From assembly GCF_002240355.1 (NCBI RefSeq), contig NZ_CP016353.1, forward strand, positions 6,487,001-6,551,000: a stretch of 64,000 nt of DNA. Direction: 5' to 3'. The DNA is from Prauserella marina (GTDB lineage: Bacteria; Actinomycetota; Actinomycetes; Mycobacteriales; Pseudonocardiaceae). The notes beneath the pieces were generated by a model that worked only from the letters and a program-made list of their open reading frames with translations, had not been told where the DNA came from and searched no databases. The stretch's first letter is position 1; the number at the start of each line of letters is the position of its first letter. A program made the translations under genes and the position numbers. Positions 60,260-64,000 of this stretch are shown here, piece by piece.

Positions 60260-60928
60260 ATGGATGGGGACGTGCGGTTCGACCGACCGCTGATGACCAT
60301 GTCCGACGCGGGGCGTCACCTCGGAATCCCTCGGCAAACCTTCCACCGCTGGGCACGCGGGTACGAGCGCGGAGGTCCGCTGCTCCACGTGATCGGCACT
60401 GACAGCATGCGCCGTGCGACGGTTCCCTTCGTAGCTCTCGCCGAGGCGTGGGTACTGGAAGGGCTACGGCAAGCCGGTGTCCATCCCCAGCGGATTCGTC
60501 CCGCGCTGAAGCAACTCCAGAAGGAGTTCGGGCGCGAGTACGTGCTCGTCTCACCCGCGCTGGTTACCGATGGAATCTCGGTGCTGTGGGACTTTTCGCG
60601 CACCAAGGCCGGAGCGGGACTGATCGAGGGCGGAACCGGTCAGACGGTGATCCGCGAAATTGTTCAGGACTACCTGACCTACGTCGGCTTTGGTGCCGAC
60701 GAGTACCCGAACCTACTGAAGCTCAAGCCGTTCGAACCCGCCAAGGTCGTCGTCGACCCGTACCGCTCGTCGGGGCAACCGGTGTTCGAAGGTACTGGGG
60801 TGAAAGTCGCCAACGTGGCCGCAATGCTGAAGGCTGGTGAAGATCCTGCCGTCGTCGCCGAAGAACACGGAGTCGGACTCGACGCCGTCAGGGCCGCCGC
60901 ACGCATCCTCCTGGGCCGCGCCGCCTGA
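60260..60928 (+). CDS. DUF433-type antitoxin with an N-terminal helix-turn-helix
   Basis: 222 residues from ATG 60260 (GAAGGAG upstream; the frame stays open from 60179). An N-terminal MerR-like or excisionase-like helix (SDAGRHLGIPRQTFHRWARG) is followed by a C-terminal DUF433 domain (VVVDPYRSSGQPVFEGTGVK, then AEEHGVGLDAVRAAARILLG). DUF433 proteins are VapB-like antitoxins paired with DUF5615 toxins, as here. It overlaps the toxin frame by up to 92 bases. Confidence 0.82.
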   Translation: MDGDVRFDRPLMTMSDAGRHLGIPRQTFHRWARGYERGGPLLHVIGTDSMRRATVPFVALAEAWVLEGLRQAGVHPQRIRPALKQLQKEFGREYVLVSPALVTDGISVLWDFSRTKAGAGLIEGGTGQTVIREIVQDYLTYVGFGADEYPNLLKLKPFEPAKVVVDPYRSSGQPVFEGTGVKVANVAAMLKAGEDPAVVAEEHGVGLDAVRAAARILLGRAA

Positions 60929-61334
60929 GTTCTACCTAGACGAGAACGCGGTCACCAAGACAGTACGGAAGCTGTTGATCGACCTCGGCTACCGCTGCCA
61001 CACACCCCCGGAAGTGTTCGGCACCCGCGCCGAATCCCTGGGCGCCGAGGACACCACATGGCTGAGCAAAATCGCGGGAAGCGGCTGGGTCGTCCTCAAC
61101 CGGGACGCCAAAATCATGGAACGCCCCGAAGAACTGGCCGCATACCGCGCCGCGAAAGTCCACATGTTCTACCTGCCAGGCGAAGCAACCCGAGCCCACC
61201 TAACCCAACTGGTGTCAGGAAACCTCCGCGACATCATCACACGCGCAACAGACCGAACCCCGGAAGTCTGGCGCATCACTAACCACGGCGTCGAACGATT
61301 CGTTATCAAGAAACCACGCTCTCGCGGGAAGTAG
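60837..61334 (+). CDS. DUF5615-type PIN-like toxin
   Basis: 165 codons from GTG 60837, but the recognisable domain begins only after the antitoxin stop: FYLDENAVTKTVRKLLIDLG, then LGAEDTTWLSKIAGSGWVVL NRDAKIM. LDEN and NRD carry the acidic metal ligands of the PIN-like fold. No ATG, GTG or TTG lies between 60837 and the domain start, so translation either begins inside the antitoxin gene or by a frameshift from it. The toxin is expected to cleave RNA. C-terminus TNHGVERFVIKKPRSRGK is basic. Confidence 0.78.
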   Translation: MKILPSSPKNTESDSTPSGPPHASSWAAPPEFYLDENAVTKTVRKLLIDLGYRCHTPPEVFGTRAESLGAEDTTWLSKIAGSGWVVLNRDAKIMERPEELAAYRAAKVHMFYLPGEATRAHLTQLVSGNLRDIITRATDRTPEVWRITNHGVERFVIKKPRSRGK

Positions 61335-61784
61335 GGCCGCCAAGCGCTCCACAACATTCAGCGCAGAAGTTGAAACAGCGACCCCTTGACCTTATTCCTT
61401 GCCCCTACAGCCTGCGCGGATATACCTGAATTGAAGTCTGACCTGCGTTTATATATTCCACTGTTTCTGACCCTTTGCCGTGCGCTGCGTGTGCCATGTG
61501 GCATGAATGTGGCATGGCGACACGGGCAGACTTGGCCCACACCCGCTTAACCTGTCGTTTGAGCTGCGACAGAACGTCTGGCCAGCGGTCCTACCGATAA
61601 CGATCAAGTCTCGTAGCTGCCTCGCGGTTAACGCACAGTACACAGCGCACGACAAGCGCATCGACATGGGAAGAAGCTGGGCTAGACGGCGGTCGGCGCG
61701 CAACCCGACACCCAGCAGAAGAACGGTCGACTCACGTAAGCGAGCGACTACGAAGAGTACCGACGCGAGGAGTGCTGCCGCCCG
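61335..61784. other. Intergenic stretch inside the element, no gene seen
   Basis: The open frames on both strands have poor codon bias and no ribosome sites. A short direct repeat TGTGGCATG-AA-TGTGGCATG lies at 61496-61515. The promoter of the two-gene module should be in the right part. Confidence 0.4.
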
Positions 61785-62771
61785 ATGGCAAAGCATGCTT
61801 ACGTTGCTTACCGCCTGACCGTGAGCAGGAACCGTCAGCCGGAAGATGCGCTTGATGTCGGCAATGTCGACGGGAAAGGGTCCGACCTATTGGCCTTGTT
61901 CCATGGGTTCCTGCGCGACGTCAGCACGTCCGCTCTGCGCGACAATCGGTATGAGCGGTACTTGAATGTGTCGAACCTGGCCGCTACTGGGCGGACGGTG
62001 CGATTTGAGGCGCACCACGGCCGTTTTGGCACAACAGGGCAGCTTGTCGACACCTTGAGCGGTGTAACAACACACGAGTTCGACGAAGACGAATCTCCTG
62101 TCTCAGTGACTCGAAATATTCTTGCCAGCCCCTCCTCGGGCCGTTGGGCAATATTCCTTGCGGAGCGATATGGGGGCCGAGGCGCAGCCTCGATGGTTCT
62201 TAGTCAATTCAAGCGCGCATTTAGGCGGCGCTTCGATTCCGCAGACCTGCTAGTCAAGCACGAGGGTCTCATGGATTCGGACGCATGGGAAAAGTTCATT
62301 GAATCGGCCGAGATGACGGCGCTTGAGATCAAGCGCTTCGGTCTATCTTCGGATAGAAGTCATCCAATGGCCGAAAAGACCGTGGGGAAGATCGTAACCC
62401 AGGTCAAGCCGAACTGGGGAGAGAAGAAGTTTCCGCGAAGGCTGCGTGACGCGATCATTGACGGCGACGTGCGAGCTCAGGAACTGGTCGGGATGCCTGC
62501 CCTTGATGCAGACGAGGTCGAAGCAGTCCTTGAAGATGGCAATCAGCAGCGTCGTCTCCTCATCGGCCAAGCCGCCGTCCCGATCCTGGCCTACCCCATC
62601 GCGGAAGACCGCGACGAGCGCCCAGCAGACGCCCAGGTCTATGCGGCGATGGAAGAAAAAGTGTCAGAGGTCAATGGCAAACTGGGCTTGAAGTTGCCGT
62701 ATGACTGGAAGGCAGGTCAATGGTCGGACGAGGCGCTCAGTGTGAAGCTGGACGCAATACGTGACAGCTAA
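61785..62771 (+). CDS. Unassigned element-borne cytoplasmic protein, first gene of a two-gene module
   Basis: 328 residues, soluble and mixed alpha/beta. Notable stretches are HAYVAYRLTVSRNRQPEDAL at the start, GWAIFL-like strand RWAIFLAERYGGRGAASMVL, and KKFPRRLRDAIIDGDVRAQE in the second half. I recognise no family or catalytic motif. Codon use is less GC-biased than the chromosome. It overlaps the next gene by 11 bases, so the two products are made together. Cargo of a mobile element with a membrane partner suggests a defence or abortive-infection function, but this is a guess. Only distant resemblance in layout to Kiwa (soluble KwaB with four-helix KwaA, in the other order). Confidence 0.7.
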   Translation: MAKHAYVAYRLTVSRNRQPEDALDVGNVDGKGSDLLALFHGFLRDVSTSALRDNRYERYLNVSNLAATGRTVRFEAHHGRFGTTGQLVDTLSGVTTHEFDEDESPVSVTRNILASPSSGRWAIFLAERYGGRGAASMVLSQFKRAFRRRFDSADLLVKHEGLMDSDAWEKFIESAEMTALEIKRFGLSSDRSHPMAEKTVGKIVTQVKPNWGEKKFPRRLRDAIIDGDVRAQELVGMPALDADEVEAVLEDGNQQRRLLIGQAAVPILAYPIAEDRDERPADAQVYAAMEEKVSEVNGKLGLKLPYDWKAGQWSDEALSVKLDAIRDS

Positions 62772-63261
62772 ATGGTCTTTCACTCGTATCTTGCGCGACC
62801 ATGTCAATACACTTGTCGACGCCCGTTACGACCCACCCAGGACGCGCAAGCGTGACCTTGTTGCCTTTTATGGGTTCCCCATCGCACTCGGCGCAGTATG
62901 CCATATAGCAGACTTTAGGATTCGCGGCCTGGAGGGGATACTAAGTGGAGTTTCCATATATGCAGCACTTTTATTCGGTCTTTTAGTACAGTTGTTTCAA
63001 TTGAAAGTTCGACTTCTATCCGAAGAAAGAGACCGATTTGACACCGTGCGCCTGAACGACGAACTGGAGTCCAACGTTTCTTATGCGGTATTTATGGGCG
63101 TTACCACAACAGCCTTGCTAATATTTGCCGTTGCAGTAACAGAAAAAGATCACCCCGCATCCTTATGGCTTAGTGCTGTAATAGTCGCATTTGTCGTACA
63201 TCTACTACTAACGCTCTTTATGGTGCTTAAAAGAGCCCGGTCTGTGTACAAGGATCTGTAG
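62761..63261 (+). CDS. Four-helix membrane protein, second gene of the module
   Basis: 166 residues. Four hydrophobic helices: LVAFYGFPIALGAVCHIADF, ILSGVSIYAALLFGLLVQLF, YAVFMGVTTTALLIFAVAVT and LWLSAVIVAFVVHLLLTLFM. Between helices 2 and 3 is a charged cytoplasmic loop (KVRLLSEERDRFDTVRLNDE). Many A/T-ending codons (ATA, TTA, GTA) mark it as foreign. GTG 62761 lies within the end of the upstream gene. It resembles membrane effectors of defence pairs, which breach the membrane when triggered; no family named. Confidence 0.72.
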   Translation: MTAKWSFTRILRDHVNTLVDARYDPPRTRKRDLVAFYGFPIALGAVCHIADFRIRGLEGILSGVSIYAALLFGLLVQLFQLKVRLLSEERDRFDTVRLNDELESNVSYAVFMGVTTTALLIFAVAVTEKDHPASLWLSAVIVAFVVHLLLTLFMVLKRARSVYKDL

Positions 63262-63312
63262 TACTCACGAGTGGGTGGCCCTTGTGCCATCCCGTCGACC
63301 TGGCGTAGCCCG

Positions 63313-63391
63313 ATCACGCCGCGTCAAGGGGGCAACCTTCCTCGGCTCCGGCACGTGCGCTGCCAGGCTTGCCCCCTTGGCGCGGCGTGAT
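63313..63391. repeat. Large inverted repeat inside the element
   Basis: 23-bp arms (ATCACGCCGCG then TCAAGGGGGCAA, and their complement with one G-T mismatch) around a 33-nt loop. It lies in the otherwise gene-free stretch 63262-63654 between the two-gene module and the integrase remnant. It could be a terminator, a replication or transfer origin, or the end of a lost insertion. Confidence 0.75.
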
Positions 63392-63654
63392 AGCCCTTCG
63401 GGAGGTCGTCGGGATGGCACGCCCTGGGCCGCCCGCGGACCGCAGCGTTCGTTGTTTCCCGGCCATCCCGGAGACCTGCCCGTCCGGCGAGGACATGTTC
63501 TTCTTCTTGTTCAGCGCTCTCTTGCTGTCCTCGGCCTGCCTTGGCTCCGGCCGATGCGCGGGGACCGGCGTCAGCCGCACGCCCCGCGCAGGCTCGGCCG
63601 GAGCAAGAGAGGCTGAGGCCGAGCGGGCGCCGGAGGCGCCCGCCTTGACGAAGC

Positions 63655-63796
63655 GGGTCTGAGAGCTCGGGAGATCGCCGACCAGCTCGGACACGCGCGG
63701 CCTTCGATGACGCAGGATGTCTACCTGGCCCGTAAGGTCGGGAGCAGGGACGCGGCGACGATCTTGGAAGACGTCCTCGGTAAACAGTCCGAGTAG
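63655..63796 (+). pseudogene. Tyrosine integrase C-terminal remnant (inner element)
   Basis: Only the last 46 codons remain: REIADQLGHARPSMTQDVYL, then ARKVGSRDAATILEDVLGKQ and stop. The LGH box and the catalytic Tyr (QDVYLAR) are intact. All upstream parts, including both Arg boxes, are missing, and the sequence to the left is unrelated. Its stop is 66 bases from the right att repeat, the normal int-att spacing. Confidence 0.88.
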
Positions 63797-63862
63797 TCTC
63801 CTGTGGGTAAGATGTGGGTCGATCTTCACGGCGCTCCGAGATCAACCCGCTGACCTGCGGTG

Positions 63863-63903
63863 GGAGTGGGCCGCCTGGGACTCGAACCCAGAACCCGAAG
63901 ATT
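63863..63903 (-). repeat. Right att repeat within tRNA-Lys
   Basis: 41 bp identical to 59099-59139, overlapping the 3' part of the intact tRNA-Lys gene. It marks the junction that restores the tRNA after integration. Confidence 0.93.
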
Positions 63904-63939
63904 AAAAGTCTCCTGCTCTGCCAATTGAGCTAACGGCCC
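63867..63939 (-). tRNA. tRNA-Lys (TTT)
   Basis: 73 nt. The acceptor GGGCCGT pairs with GCGGCCC (one G-U), the discriminator is A, the T-arm is GGGTTCGAGTCCC, and the anticodon loop CTTTTAA gives TTT. It is the integration target of the element on its left; its 3' part is repeated at 59099. Confidence 0.97.
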
Positions 63940-64000
63940 GCGCGGCTAGTCTAGCCAATGGTCAACTTGCCGCGAGGCCGCCCCGGCGCAACGGCTCGAT

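Larger units (their letters stand above)
59099..63903. mobile_element. Degraded integrative element at tRNA-Lys
   Basis: The 4.8-kb stretch between the two 41-bp repeats. It carries two GntR-type regulators with a shared operator, a DUF433/DUF5615 pair, an unassigned two-gene module, a large inverted repeat and the tail of a tyrosine integrase beside the right repeat. Replication or transfer genes of a complete actinomycete integrative element are missing, so it is likely immobile. Another integrase remnant just outside the left repeat indicates an earlier tandem insertion. Confidence 0.85.

Noticed and set aside
61449-61818. Frames of 103-115 codons on both strands in the 61.3-61.8 kb gap
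   Set aside because: No ribosome sites, poor codon bias and no recognisable content.
61785-63261. Assignment of the two-gene module to Kiwa
   Set aside because: The gene order is opposite and I see no sequence motif shared with KwaA or KwaB; only the soluble-plus-membrane layout is similar.
63369-63662. 97-codon frame over the large inverted repeat
   Set aside because: It begins within the palindrome arm and has a composition explained by G/C-rich non-coding sequence; it ends where the integrase tail begins in another frame.

Overview
The window is high-GC actinobacterial DNA. The actinobacterial hallmarks are a PknG kinase linked to GlnH and GlnX, a PruC/PruA/PruB proline-catabolism module, an AfsR-type regulator, a mycofactocin-coupled dehydrogenase, a class III lanthipeptide synthetase, and strong G/C preference at third codon positions. 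I infer a member of the Pseudonocardiales (Amycolatopsis/Prauserella/Saccharomonospora-like); the genus cannot be fixed from the sequence alone.

Layout. 1-3.8 kb: the end of a putative IclR-type regulator, a secreted trypsin-like protease, an orphan type I-E-like CRISPR array of six repeats, a tRNA Glu-Asp-Phe cluster, a possible 6C-type small RNA and a cold-shock gene. 4.2-8.8 kb: L,D-transpeptidase lipoprotein, ProP-like transporter, hotdog thioesterase and membrane metallophosphoesterase. 8.8-13.6 kb (minus): glnX-glnH-pknG, the extracytoplasmic amino-acid sensing pathway that feeds PknG. 13.7-19.4 kb (minus): acoX-acoA-acoB-acoC acetoin cleavage system followed by its GAF-domain regulator. 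19.7-21.6 kb: fatty-acid desaturase and a thioesterase. 21.6-27.7 kb (minus): a class III lanthipeptide locus, LanKC plus two ABC half-exporters, one of which carries an in-frame stop codon. 27.9-31.9 kb: small membrane proteins, a BlaI/M56 sensor pair and PruC. 32.0-34.6 kb: pruA-pruB. 34.6-43.6 kb: metallothionein-like protein, MMPL exporter with MarR regulator, lipoprotein, group 2 sigma factor, VWA/MoxR pair, mycofactocin-type SDR with a divergent MftR-like regulator. 43.7-56.9 kb: an NmrA/monooxygenase fusion, a secreted-repeat lipoprotein, an EmrB-type drug exporter with TetR, a PRC-barrel stress protein, an AfsR-like regulator, a SnoaL-LUD fusion and small conserved proteins.

57-64 kb is accessory DNA beside tRNA-Lys. 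Codon use shifts, and the region holds toxin-antitoxin-like genes, two degenerate tyrosine-integrase remnants, and a 41-bp direct repeat of the tRNA-Lys 3' part at 59099 and 63863. I read it as the wreck of two integrative elements inserted in tandem at one tRNA. The inner one (about 4.8 kb) carries GntR-type regulators, a DUF433/DUF5615 toxin-antitoxin pair and an unassigned two-gene module (cytoplasmic protein plus four-helix membrane protein) that looks like cargo, possibly defence.

Two dispersed repeat classes cross the chromosomal part. One is a pair of about 165-bp MITE-like elements in opposite orientation (13.7 and 20.8 kb), one of which supplies the stop codon of the aco regulator. 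The other is a family of 21-nt modular repeats at gene 3' ends (19.6, 21.7 and 46 kb).
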